NCBI RefSeq assembly: GCF_902859725.1
Contig: NZ_CADIJP010000001.1
Coordinates: forward strand, 62,001-126,000
Direction: 5' to 3'
From: Achromobacter mucicolens
GTDB lineage: Bacteria; Pseudomonadota; Gammaproteobacteria; Burkholderiales; Burkholderiaceae_B
Length of the DNA stretch: 64,000 nt
Position 1 is the first letter of the stretch. Each line of letters opens with the position of its first letter. A program made the translations under genes and the position numbers. Under the pieces are notes generated by a model. The model was not told the DNA's origin and made no database searches. It saw nothing but the letters and a program-made list of their open reading frames with translations. Of the stretch, positions 52,084 to 61,900 are shown piece by piece.

Positions 52084-53054
52084 GCACACAACAACCCTTG
52101 CGCATCCTCATGTCCGCATCGACGCGGGATCGGATTGGCGGCGCTATCAGCCAGGCCTTGGACGGGCGCTCCTTCGAACCCGTCATTGCGGCCCAGACGC
52201 ACGGCAATGAGCCGGCGGATGTGGATGTCGCATTCATCTCGCGCGACGTGACGGGCCTGTCGACCAAGCATCGCGTCCTTGAACCGCTGGAAGCCTTCTA
52301 CGTCACGCTGCGCCGGTCGCCGAGGCTGGCCTGGGTGCACGTGCATTCGGCGGGGGCCGACCGCCCGATCTTCGGCGAACTGAAGGCGCGCGGCGTGCGC
52401 GTCACGACGTCGTCCGGGGCCAATGCGCAGGTGGTGGCGCAGACCGCGCTGGCCGCGGTCCTGTCGCTGGCCCGCGAGTTTCCCCGCCTGTTCGACGCGC
52501 AGCGGGCGCGCACGTGGACGCCACTGATCGGTGGATTGCTGCCGCGCGACCTGGCCGGGCAGACCGCCGTGATCGTGGGGTGGGGGCCGATCGGCCAGAC
52601 GCTAGCCGGGTATCTGCGGATGTTGGGCCTGAACGTCATCGCCGTGCGCAGCGCGGCCACGCCGCCCGCCGATGGCGTCGAAACCCACGCGTTCGAGGAT
52701 CTGGCACGCATTGCCGGACGCGCCGACTGGCTGGTGCTGGCCTGCCCTTTAAGCGATCGCACACGCGGGCTGGTAGACGCGCGTGTGCTCGCCGCCATGG
52801 CGCCACACGCCCGGCTGGTCAACGTGGCGCGTGGCGAGATCGTGGCTGAAGCCGATCTGATCGAAGCCCTGCGCGCAAAGACGCTGGCCGGCGCGTATCT
52901 GGATGTGTTCGAACACGAACCGCTGGATGCCGAATCGCCGCTATGGGCGCTGCCCAACGCATTCGTCACGCCGCATTCGGCGGGCCACTCGGATGGCAAC
53001 GAGGCGCGCGTGGACCGGATTTTTCTTGATTACCTGCGGCAGTGGCGGCAGTAA
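52080..53054 (+). CDS. D-2-hydroxyacid dehydrogenase
   Basis: NAD(P)-dependent enzyme of 324 residues (GhrA/hydroxypyruvate reductase-like). VIVGWGPIGQTLAGYL (about 161-176) binds the nucleotide; catalytic residues are Arg in NVARGEIV, Glu in DVFEHEPLDAES and His in TPHSAGHSD. It interconverts a 2-keto acid and a D-2-hydroxy acid. An aminotransferase follows 60 bp downstream, so the two may channel one keto acid. Box B and the matched promoter precede it. Confidence 0.92.
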   Translation: MSTQQPLRILMSASTRDRIGGAISQALDGRSFEPVIAAQTHGNEPADVDVAFISRDVTGLSTKHRVLEPLEAFYVTLRRSPRLAWVHVHSAGADRPIFGELKARGVRVTTSSGANAQVVAQTALAAVLSLAREFPRLFDAQRARTWTPLIGGLLPRDLAGQTAVIVGWGPIGQTLAGYLRMLGLNVIAVRSAATPPADGVETHAFEDLARIAGRADWLVLACPLSDRTRGLVDARVLAAMAPHARLVNVARGEIVAEADLIEALRAKTLAGAYLDVFEHEPLDAESPLWALPNAFVTPHSAGHSDGNEARVDRIFLDYLRQWRQ

Positions 53055-53114
53055 CGCCGGCCTGATTGCACCCGCACCCCACTTGCTTGCAACCCGTCAA
53101 TTCCAGGACCTTCC

Positions 53115-54317
53115 ATGATCCAGACCGCCGCGCGCATCCAGCGCATCAAACCCTCGCCCAGCTCGATGGCGGGCCAGCGGGCCCGTGAACTGCGCGCCAC
53201 CGGCCGCGATATCGTCGCGCTGACGGCCGGCGAGCCCGACTTCGATACGCCCGACAACGTCACGCAGGCGGTTGTGCGCGCGATGGCGCAGTCGCGCACC
53301 AAGTACACCGACGTGGGCGGCACGCCTGAACTCAAGGCCGCGATCCGCGAGAAATTCCGGCGGGACAACGGCCTGGACTACGCTGCCAGCGAAATCATCG
53401 TCGGCAACGGCGGCAAGCAGATCATCTTCAACGCGCTGCTTGCCACCGTCGAAGAGGGCGACGAGGTGATCGTGCCCACGCCGTACTGGGTGTCGTATCC
53501 CGACATCGTGCTGCTGGCGGGCGGCACGCCGGTCTTCGTGGCCTGCCCGCCTGCGCAGGGGTTCAAGCTGCAGCCCGCCGACCTGGACAAGGCGATCACG
53601 CCGCGCACGCGCTGGGTGATTCTGAACGGTCCCAACAACCCCAGCGGCGCGGCCTATTCGCGCGAAGAGCTGTTGGCGCTGGCCGAAGTGCTTCGACGCC
53701 ATCCGCATGTCTGGTTGATGTCTGACGACATCTACGAACACATCCTGTACGACGGCCGGCAGTTCGCCACCCTGGCGCAAGTCGCCCCGGACCTGAAGGC
53801 GCGCACGCTCACCATCAACGGCGTGTCCAAAGCCTATGCGATGACCGGCTGGCGCATCGGTTACGGGGCGGCGCCGGCCGACCTGATCAAGGCGATGACC
53901 AAGCTGCAGTCGCAGAGCACGTCCAACCCGTCTTCGATCAGCCAGGCGGCCGCGCAGGAGGCGCTGTCGGGCCCGCAGGATTTCATGGCCGAACGCACCC
54001 GCATCTTCCAGGCGCGCCGTGACATGATCGTGGCCAGCCTGAACCGCATCGACGGCATCGACTGCCATGTGCCGGAAGGCGCGTTCTACGTGTTTCCGTC
54101 GTGCGAGAGGCTGCTGGGCAGGACGACGCCCGCGGGCAAGCAGTTGAAGACCGACGAGGACTTCATCATGTACCTGCTGGACGAGGAGAACCTGGCGGTG
54201 CTGCAAGGTGCGGCGTACGGGGTGTCGCCATTCTTCCGGATCTCGTACGCGGCGTCGATGGAACAGTTGGAAGAAGGCTGCGCGCGCATCAAGCGCGCTT
54301 GCGCGAAGCTGGGATAA
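53115..54317 (+). CDS. PLP aminotransferase, class I (aspartate aminotransferase-like)
   Basis: Cytosolic PLP enzyme of 400 residues moving an amino group between an amino acid and a keto acid. LTAGEPDFDTPDNV is the AspC-type N-terminal motif, LNGPNNPSGA binds substrate, and the PLP lysine lies in NGVSKAYAMTGWRIGY (about residue 238). SPFFRISYAAS holds the carboxylate-binding Arg. It is probably co-transcribed with the dehydrogenase. Substrate cannot be read. Confidence 0.93.
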   Translation: MIQTAARIQRIKPSPSSMAGQRARELRATGRDIVALTAGEPDFDTPDNVTQAVVRAMAQSRTKYTDVGGTPELKAAIREKFRRDNGLDYAASEIIVGNGGKQIIFNALLATVEEGDEVIVPTPYWVSYPDIVLLAGGTPVFVACPPAQGFKLQPADLDKAITPRTRWVILNGPNNPSGAAYSREELLALAEVLRRHPHVWLMSDDIYEHILYDGRQFATLAQVAPDLKARTLTINGVSKAYAMTGWRIGYGAAPADLIKAMTKLQSQSTSNPSSISQAAAQEALSGPQDFMAERTRIFQARRDMIVASLNRIDGIDCHVPEGAFYVFPSCERLLGRTTPAGKQLKTDEDFIMYLLDEENLAVLQGAAYGVSPFFRISYAASMEQLEEGCARIKRACAKLG

Positions 54318-54362
54318 AGGCGATTGGGGCGGGCGGTTGGGGCGGGCGTTTGCGCCCGACAG

Positions 54363-55379
54363 CTAGCCAGCCGCCCCGCAATACGGGCAGTCGGATTCAC
54401 CGGGCTGCGCGGGGGCCATCCGACCAGGAGCCGGCTTTCCCGACGCGGGCCGCACGTCCGTGGGCATGGCGGTGTTGCCGCCGTGCCCGCCATGAAAACA
54501 CTCGTGCGCCAGCCACTGGCTTAGCCGTTCATAGCTTTCCATGTTGCTGCGCCAGTTCGGCGCACAGAGATAATAGCCAAGCGGGCTTTCAAACGTCCGG
54601 TCGAAAATGTCCACCAGCTGCCCCGTGGCCAATTCCTTTTCGATCAGGCAGTGCGGCATCAGCGCCACGCCAAAGCCGGACGATGCGGCCTGGATAATCA
54701 TCGAAAACAGATTGAAGCCTGGGCCGAACCGGGCGCGGTCATAATCGCCCAGGTAGGTCGAGAACCAATATTCCCAGGACAGCGGAATCTCGATGTGTTG
54801 CAGCAGTGTGCATTGCTTGATGTCTTCGAGGCTGCCGATGGGGTGCTGATCCAGATATTCCCGCGAGCACACCAGGCGCGTTTCGCGGCCCGTCAGATAT
54901 TTGGCGTCGCCGTCGTGCCAGTCGCCATAACCATATTGGATTGACGCATCGAAATCGAGCTCGGTGCTTTTGTAATCGGCCACGCTATAGCGCACGAAGT
55001 TGATGGAGATGTCCGGATTGACCTCGCGAAACGTCTTCAATCGCGGAAACAGCCATTGCGCCGCAAAGGTCGGCGCGGCCGAGACGTTCAGGGATTTTGC
55101 GGATTGCTGCGTCGCCATCACCTGCGACGTGGCGCTTTCCAGCGTATGCAGGGCCGGCCGGATCAGGCTGAGATAGGTGGCGCCCATGCGGGTGAGTTGC
55201 AGCCCATTGGTGCCCCGGATGAACAGCACATGTCCCAGGTAGCTTTCCAGCGTGGCGATATGCCGGCTGATGGCGCTTTGCGTGACGAACAGTTCCTTGC
55301 CCGCCTTGGAAAACGACAGGTGCCGGGCCGCCGCGGAGAATGCGTTCAACTCGGAAAGGGTGGGGCAGCGACGTCTCAT
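54363..55379 (-). CDS. LysR-type regulator (GcvA-like) with Cys/His tail
   Basis: LysR regulator of 338 residues, GcvA-like: LSELNAFSAAARHLSFSKAGKELFVTQSAISRHIATLE is the HTH (residues 7-44 in parts), then an effector domain starting NVSAAPTFAAQWLFPRL. After the usual end near residue 292 there is an extra tail of about 45 residues containing HECFHGGHGG and ending DCPYCGAAG, a possible metal site. It is divergent from the amidohydrolase operon, with a perfect T-N11-A box directly before its start. Confidence 0.9.
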   Translation of the reverse strand: MRRRCPTLSELNAFSAAARHLSFSKAGKELFVTQSAISRHIATLESYLGHVLFIRGTNGLQLTRMGATYLSLIRPALHTLESATSQVMATQQSAKSLNVSAAPTFAAQWLFPRLKTFREVNPDISINFVRYSVADYKSTELDFDASIQYGYGDWHDGDAKYLTGRETRLVCSREYLDQHPIGSLEDIKQCTLLQHIEIPLSWEYWFSTYLGDYDRARFGPGFNLFSMIIQAASSGFGVALMPHCLIEKELATGQLVDIFDRTFESPLGYYLCAPNWRSNMESYERLSQWLAHECFHGGHGGNTAMPTDVRPASGKPAPGRMAPAQPGESDCPYCGAAG

Positions 55380-55386
55380 AGGGGGG

Positions 55387-55403
55387 TATGAGTAATGCTC
55401 ATA
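55387..55403. promoter_or_regulatory. LysR-type box TATGAG-N5-CTCATA
   Basis: Perfect 6-5-6 inverted repeat with T-N11-A (T55389, A55401), 7 bp before the LysR start and 123 bp before the amidohydrolase. Suits autorepression and activation of the divergent operon. Confidence 0.65.
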
Positions 55404-55525
55404 AGGCTGTTCAAATTTGTGTCGAACGCATAGGGGGAGACCCGGTATCGGACCCCTGAATTGTACCGGTAGAGTTCGGCATGCCGTGATTTCCCGGCGT
55501 TTTGAACTGTTTACGTGGTCGATTT

Positions 55526-56755
55526 ATGAAGCCGGTTGTCATCAAGAATTGCAGGATCCTCAATACCCGAACCTTGGCCCTTGAAGCCGCCGCGACCGTG
55601 CTGGTCGAGGATGGCGTGATCACCCGCATTGGCGCCGATGAACCGGCTGCCGCGGATGCGCAGGTGGTGGACGCCAAGGGCATGACCCTGATGCCCGGCA
55701 TGATCGACTGCCACGTGCACGTCGTGGCGTCGTCGTTCAACCTGGGCCGCGTGGCGGCCCTGCCCAACGCGCTGGCGCTGCTGCGCGCGCTGCCCATCAT
55801 GCAGGGCATGCTGGACCGCGGCTTCACGTCTGTGCGCGACGCGGGCGGCGCGGACTGGGCGCTGGCTCAGGCGGTGCTGGACGGCACCATCGACGGCCCG
55901 CGCCTGTTCTGCTCGGGCAAGGCCCTGTCCCAGACCGGCGGCCACGGCGACTTCCGCCAGCGCAACGATGAACTCGATCCGTGCCCCTGCTCGGTCAAGA
56001 TCGGCAACATCGGCCGCGTGGTCGACGGCGTGGACAACTGCCGCCTGGCCGTGCGCGAGGAAATCCTGAAGGGCGCTACGCAGATCAAGGTGATGGCGTC
56101 CGGCGGCGTGGCCTCGCCCAACGATCCCATCCAGAACCTGGGCTTTTCCGAAGCCGAGCTCATCGCCATCGTCGAAGAGGCCAATAACGCCAACACCTAC
56201 GTGATGGCCCACGCCTACACCCCGCGCGCCATCACGCGCGCCGTGCGTTGCGGCGTGCGCACCATCGAGCACGGCAACCTCGTCGACCGCGAGGCCGCCG
56301 AGGTCATGAAGGAACACGGCGCCTACATGGTGCCCACGCTGATCACCTACGAAGGCCTGGCCAACGACGGCGAGCGCTACGGCCTGCCGCTGGACTCGGT
56401 CAAGAAGATCGCCACCGTGCGCACGCAAGGCCTGACCGCGCTGGAGATCCTGGACGAAGTCGGCGTGAAGATGGGCTACGGCAGCGACCTGCTGGGCGAG
56501 ACCCACTACATGCAGTCCGATGAACTGGTGCTGCGCAGCCGCGTGCTGGGCAATGCCAAGGTCATCCAGCAGGCGACCCTGATCGGCGCCGAGATCCTGA
56601 ACCAGGAAGGCCTCTTGGGCGAAGTGTGCGAAGGCGCCTACGCCGACCTGCTGCTGATCGATGGCAATCCCCTGGACGACATCGAGCTGCTCACCAAGCC
56701 CGATTCGATCAAGCTCATCATGAACCGCGGCCTCCTGCACAAGAACGCCTGCTGA
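55526..56755 (+). CDS. Metal-dependent amidohydrolase (prolidase/imidazolonepropionase-like)
   Basis: 409-residue enzyme of the amidohydrolase superfamily. LMPGMIDCHVHVVAS gives H-x-H, ATQIKVMASGG contains the bridging Lys, VMAHAYTPRAI and TIEHGNLVD the two metal His, and GYGSDLLGETH the catalytic Asp. Such enzymes cleave dipeptides, N-acyl amino acids or cyclic amides; substrate open. First gene of a unit with an MFS carrier and a GAF protein, so it probably handles the imported compound. The ATG at 55526 starts the conserved region; no strong ribosome-binding site. Confidence 0.9.
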   Translation: MKPVVIKNCRILNTRTLALEAAATVLVEDGVITRIGADEPAAADAQVVDAKGMTLMPGMIDCHVHVVASSFNLGRVAALPNALALLRALPIMQGMLDRGFTSVRDAGGADWALAQAVLDGTIDGPRLFCSGKALSQTGGHGDFRQRNDELDPCPCSVKIGNIGRVVDGVDNCRLAVREEILKGATQIKVMASGGVASPNDPIQNLGFSEAELIAIVEEANNANTYVMAHAYTPRAITRAVRCGVRTIEHGNLVDREAAEVMKEHGAYMVPTLITYEGLANDGERYGLPLDSVKKIATVRTQGLTALEILDEVGVKMGYGSDLLGETHYMQSDELVLRSRVLGNAKVIQQATLIGAEILNQEGLLGEVCEGAYADLLLIDGNPLDDIELLTKPDSIKLIMNRGLLHKNAC

Positions 56756-56792
56756 CGGTCCCCTTTCTTTTATCTCCGGAACTTCCCCCATC

Positions 56793-58148
56793 ATGTTTTC
56801 CGTATCCGACCGCCTGGAGCGGTTGCCCTTCAGCAGCTTTCATTTCCGGCTGCTGATGATCGGCGGCCTCGGGCTCGCCTTCGAAGCACTGGACGCCGGC
56901 ATCATCGCCTTCATCATTCCCTCGCTGCGCACGCAGTGGGGCCTGACCACCGGCCAGATCGGCTGGATCGCCAGCAGCACGTACGTCGGCTTCCTGGTCG
57001 GCGCGCTGTTCTCCGGCATCCTGGGCGACCGCTACGGCCGCAAGAAGATCATGATGTGGGCGCTGCTGCTGTTCTGCGTGGCCACGTTCGTTAACGCCTT
57101 CGCGCGCAACTATCACGAGTTCTACATCCTGCGCATGATCGCCGGCATCGGCATGGGCGCGGAAGGCGCCATCATCGCGCCGTACCTGGCCGAGTTCGTC
57201 AGCAGCAAGTACCGCGGCCGTTTCACCGGCGCGCTGGCGGGATTTTTCTCGTTCGGCTTCGTGATGTCGGCGCTCCTGGGCTACTTCATCGTCCCGATGA
57301 GCGACGACGGCTGGCGCTACATCATGATCATCGCTTCCGTGCCGGTCGTGTTCCTGCTGTGGTGGCGCAAGTCGTTGTTCGAGTCGCCCCGCTGGCTTGA
57401 ACACACCGGCCAGACTTCCGAGGCCAACCGCATCTGCGAAGCCATCGAAGCCGAAGTGCAGCAAAGCACCGGCCGCCCGCTGCCCACGCCTGTCGCCACG
57501 CGCAAGGCTGCTTCCTCGACCGCGGACCAGCAGACCGCCATGGCCAAGCTGGCGTCGCTGTTCTCCAAGCAATACCTGGGCACCACCGCGCTGGTGTGGG
57601 TGTTCTGGATCACCGTGCTGTTCTGCTACTACGCCTTCCTGGTGTGGATTCCCAGCCTGCTCGTCGAGCGCGGCTTCACCATCACCAAGAGCTTCTCGTA
57701 CACGATCCTGATCTACCTGTCGCAGATCCCGGGCTACTTCTCGGCCGCGTACTTCAACGACAAGATCGGCCGCAAGTACACGATCCTGGCCTACATGCTG
57801 CTGTCGTGCCTGTCGGCGCTGGGCCTGGCACTGGCCAGCGGCGAGCATCAGATCATCATGCTGAGCATGCTGCTGTCCTTCGGCATGAACGGTGTGATCG
57901 CCGGCCAATACACCTACACCGCCGAAATCTATCCCACGTCGATCCGCGCGACCGGCATGGGCGCGGCCTCCGCCTTTGCCCGTATCGGCTCCATTGCATC
58001 GCCGACCATCGTTGGCGTGGCGTATCCGGTCCTGGGCTTTGCCGGCGTGTTTGCGATGATGACCGCCATCCTGCTGGTCGGCGGCCTGGGCATCCTGTTC
58101 TACGGCAAGAACACGCGTGGCGTCGTGCTCGAGGAAATCAACGCATGA
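56793..58148 (+). CDS. MFS transporter (NiaP/AAHS-like)
   Basis: 12-helix carrier of 451 residues. Motif A is SGILGDRYGRKKIM in the first half and FNDKIGRKYTILA in the second; FEALDAGIIAFIIPSLRTQWG in TM1 contains the acidic residue of the aromatic-acid:H+ symporter and NiaP group. It would import an organic acid or amide for the amidohydrolase made by the gene 37 bp upstream. Confidence 0.9.
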   Translation: MFSVSDRLERLPFSSFHFRLLMIGGLGLAFEALDAGIIAFIIPSLRTQWGLTTGQIGWIASSTYVGFLVGALFSGILGDRYGRKKIMMWALLLFCVATFVNAFARNYHEFYILRMIAGIGMGAEGAIIAPYLAEFVSSKYRGRFTGALAGFFSFGFVMSALLGYFIVPMSDDGWRYIMIIASVPVVFLLWWRKSLFESPRWLEHTGQTSEANRICEAIEAEVQQSTGRPLPTPVATRKAASSTADQQTAMAKLASLFSKQYLGTTALVWVFWITVLFCYYAFLVWIPSLLVERGFTITKSFSYTILIYLSQIPGYFSAAYFNDKIGRKYTILAYMLLSCLSALGLALASGEHQIIMLSMLLSFGMNGVIAGQYTYTAEIYPTSIRATGMGAASAFARIGSIASPTIVGVAYPVLGFAGVFAMMTAILLVGGLGILFYGKNTRGVVLEEINA

Positions 58149-58690
58149 CCAAGCCCTCCGCATTCCACGCGTTGGCTGGCAACGCCCGCGATCTGGCGCT
58201 GGCCGGCGACCGGCAGGCGCAGTGGGACGTGATCTCCAACCTGCTGCAAAACTGCTTCGGCCACAAGCTGTTTACATCGCTGCTGTACTTGCAGGACCAC
58301 AAGCTGATGAAGCGTCTGCACACGTCGGACGACACCATCAGTCCGCTCGGCGGCTTCAAGGCCACCGGCAACGGCCCGTGGTCGCGGTTGGTGCTGGAAG
58401 AAGGGCGCCTGTATGTCGCCAGCAACGAAGACGACGTGCGTACCGTTTTCTCCGAAGCGCCGATGCTGATCGAGCGCGGGCTGCAGTCGGCCTTCAACAT
58501 TCCGGTGCGGCATGCGGGGCGGGTGATCGGCTCGCTGAACATGCTGGCCGCGCGTCACGCCTATGACGATATCGATCCGGATCTGGCGGCGGTGGTGGCT
58601 GGGTTGTGCGCGCCCGTGTTCATCGAAGCGATGCAGGACGCGGCGTCTGCGGCGGCCAATGTGGACCGCTCCGTGCTGGACAGCGTGTAA
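58145..58690 (+). CDS. GAF-domain protein coupled to MFS gene
   Basis: 181-residue protein made of a single GAF domain (about residues 15-165), a fold that binds small molecules or cyclic nucleotides. FTSLLYLQDHKLMKRLHTSD and IPVRHAGRVIGSLNMLA are the GAF beta strands. It has no output domain. Its ATG overlaps the MFS stop (ATGA), so both are made together. It may sense the operon's substrate, or be a small enzyme; the Cys triad of methionine-sulfoxide-reductase GAF proteins is absent. Confidence 0.85.
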   Translation: MTKPSAFHALAGNARDLALAGDRQAQWDVISNLLQNCFGHKLFTSLLYLQDHKLMKRLHTSDDTISPLGGFKATGNGPWSRLVLEEGRLYVASNEDDVRTVFSEAPMLIERGLQSAFNIPVRHAGRVIGSLNMLAARHAYDDIDPDLAAVVAGLCAPVFIEAMQDAASAAANVDRSVLDSV

Positions 58691-58999
58691 GTCACGTTAT
58701 TTGGGTATCCGTCCCGGTGCGGGACTGGGTTTGCGGGCCGCTTTTCGAAGCGGCCCTTTTTTCGTCCGGAATTCGGGTCGGTCCCGGTTTTGCACATTGT
58801 TGCGGGAACTGGTCTGAATTGTTGCGTGTTACCGCGTTTTTGCAAGAGGGGGAGCGAGCTTTAGAAGTCTTTCGATGTGCGAGCTTGCGGGGCGTCAAGA
58901 GAATGGTCGCTTTTTTTCGTGGCGGTTCTACGGCGCTGCAATTGGCCGGCATCTGGCTTTTCGCATCTCCGAAGCCGCGCACGGGTTACGGAGCTTGCA
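58691..58999. other. Gene-free stretch before the autotransporter
   Basis: 309 bp with the terminator of the amidohydrolase operon (58735-58762) and presumably the autotransporter promoter. The reading frame of the autotransporter is open back to a GTG at 58877, but this part is unlike a signal peptide. No other gene seen. Confidence 0.6.
58735..58762 (+). terminator. Intrinsic terminator of the amidohydrolase-MFS-GAF operon
   Basis: GGGCCGCTT and AAGCGGCCC form a perfect 9-bp stem with a TTCG tetraloop, followed by six T. Lies 44 nt after the GAF stop. Confidence 0.93.
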
Positions 59000-61900
59000 A
59001 TGCACTTCCCCCTTTCCCCGGTTGTCGCGGCGATTCTCGCCGCCACGATCCCGGCCTTTCCCTTGATAGTGTTGGCGGCGCCGATGCCGCCGATCCTCAT
59101 TGATGACCCGGAAGGCAACACGTCGACGGAGGTGTTCCCCGGAGCGAGCATCAACATCAACACCGGAGACGCAATCCGCGTCAACAACCAGGGCAACAGC
59201 GTCTTCGTAAACGGCATCACCGTGACCGCAGAGGCAGACGCCCGCGGTGCGCATGCCCAAGGCGGTGGCTCGATCACGATCACGGACAGTACGATCCAGA
59301 CGCAAGCCGGGGCTGCATTGTCCGCGTCCCAGGAAAATAGTTTCGTCCATGCCGACATCTCCCTCCTATCCTCAGAGGCAACGACCGTGCTTGCGACCGA
59401 TGCGGGCCGCATCGAATTGCTTGGCGGAGCCGTGTCGGGATCGGGCGGATTCCTGGGGACCGTCCGTGCCTCCGATGGGGGCGTCATCACGGCAAGTGAC
59501 CTGGAGATCAAGAGCATTGACCGCAATGGCGTCAACGCCTATGGCGTGCGCGTCCAGTCAGGCGGGCGCGTCGAACTGTCCAACGTCATTGTGTCCAGCG
59601 TGGCTGACACGGGCGCGGCGACCGGGGCGGACCTTTCGGTGCAAGAAGGCACGCTGTTGCTGACCGATAGCCACGTCAAGGCAGGAAGCACGGAAAACGC
59701 CACGGCGGCAACCATGCATATCTCGCAAAATGCCATCGTCACCGTTCAAGGAAGCACCATTGAAGGCCAGATATCCGTTGTCGACGGTTCCAGCCTGACC
59801 ATGACGGATACGGTGGTTGCTGGTCCGCATTCGGTGAGCTTCGGCGTGCTCTTGTATAACGAGGCGAGTCAGACCGGTGTGTCTTCGGCGTCTTTGACGA
59901 ACGTGACAATCGGCAGCGAAGCCGTCGCGGTCAACGAGGGCGTCACGGTGATGAACAACCACGTGATGACCGGACAGAACCTGGACATCCGCGCGAACTT
60001 GTATGCGATCCGAAGCCGCAATGGGGCGGTACAGATTGAAGGCGGGACCTTACGCGGAAGACGCGCCGGCCTGTATGCACACTCGATCGATGACACGGCG
60101 GCAACAACGATCGACGCCGTGGGAACGCATATCCTGGCCGAAGTCATGAATGCGGTAGGCGTGAGTGCCAACCATCGCGGCACGCAAGTGACATTGGACG
60201 GCGTTACCGTGGACGTGTCCGGCATCACGGGCGCAGCGCTTCGGGCAACCGACGAGGCACGCATCGACGCTGTCAATTCACAGTTGAACGGGCAATCCAC
60301 AGGCTCGATCGGCGTGCAGATGCTTGGAAACATCGGCGCCGGCGACACGGCGGTTTCGCTGAGCGACACGCAAGTCATCATGACGGGTCAGAACGCAAAC
60401 GGCGTGCAGAGCGTGCGCTACGAGCCGCAGGGCGCCAACTCGCTCGTACTGTCGAACGGCAGCAACCTCCAGACCCACGATGGTGTGGGGTTTCTCGTCA
60501 GGGGCGGAGACCACGACATCACCGTCCAGAACGCCACCGTGGTGGCCCGAGCCGGCGGCGACGAAGCCAGCGGCATCCTGCTTGGAACGCAGGCGACCCC
60601 CAGCGCGGGAATCGTCCCCGGGCAACCGTACCAGACGCAACGCGTCACCCTGAACGCCATAGGCGCGCTCATGACGGGCGACGTGTTGACCTCCGACAGC
60701 GGCCGCGTCGACATTGGCCTGGCGAGCGGCACTGAGTGGACCGGCGCGGTGCGCGCGGGTCAGGGTTCGGTGGACAGCGTCAAGTTAGACGCCAGCAGCG
60801 TTTGGAACGTGCGCGGCGATTCAGCCGTCAAGACCCTGACCAACGCGGGTGTCGTGCAGTTCGTGTCTCCGGGTGCGCAATCTGGATTCAAGACGCTTAC
60901 CGTCTCCGACTACATCGGCGGCGGCACCTTGGTCATGAATACCCACCTGGGCGACGACACGTCCCTGACCGACCGGCTCGTCGTGGACGGCGGCGCGGTC
61001 ACGGGCACCACCGGGCTGCGTGTCTTGAACGCCGGCGGCGCAGGCGCGTTGACCACGCAAGGCATCCGGCTCGTGCAGGCCACCAACGGGGCCACGATTT
61101 CAGGCAATGCTTTTTATCTGGACGCGAACTCGACTGGCTACCGGGCCTCGACCATTAGCTTGGCTCTGAATGGCTACGACTATTTCCTGGTTCAGGGCGG
61201 CACGGGCGGCGTGGCGTCCGATTGGTATCTGACGTCAACGACGCCGCCGGAAGAAGGCGGCGCCACGGATCCGGGCGGTCAGACGCCGCCCGGAAGTGGC
61301 GTTGAAACGCCTCCTGGCAGCGGCACTGAAACGCCGCCGGGCAGCGGTACTGAAACGCCTCCTGGCAGCGGCACTGAAACGCCACCGGGTAGTGGTGTGA
61401 CTACGCCTCCTGGCAGTGGCGGTGGTTCAACCGGTTCTGTCCCGGGAAACCTGCAGAACGTCTCACCGGAAAACGGCGCGCATATCGGCAATCAGGTCGC
61501 GGCGACCCGGATGTTCGTACATCGCCTGGCGGATCGGACCGTGGCGCAAACGTCGGCAGGTCAAACTGCGCCCGCCAGCGCGTCCCGGCAGGTGTGGGCA
61601 CGTACCGAGGGCGCGCGGCACACCGGCATGAAACTTCAGGAAGGTCAGGTCAGCATCGACACCGACACCGCCATGCTGCAGATGGGCGCCGACCTCGTGA
61701 GCACGCGCCTGGGTCAGCAAGGCGTCCTCAAGGCAGGTGTCATGGCCGGCGCGGGCGAGGCGCGTACGAACGCCACTTCCCAACTCATCCACCCGGGCAC
61801 CGGCATGGCGATGCGTGCCGATGCCCGAGGCAAGGTCACCGGGTATTCGGTGGGCATCTATGCCACCGCTTACGCCGACGATGCCACCCGCTTGGGTGCG

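Noticed and set aside
55511-58163. Two long minus-strand frames (about 430 and 480 codons) opposite the amidohydrolase and MFS genes
   Set aside because: Both sense genes have intact family motifs; the antisense products are low-complexity His/Gln/Asp/Val-rich.
61283-61420. CRISPR-like array
   Set aside because: Repeats are contiguous, in frame and encode a Pro/Gly linker; there are no spacers.
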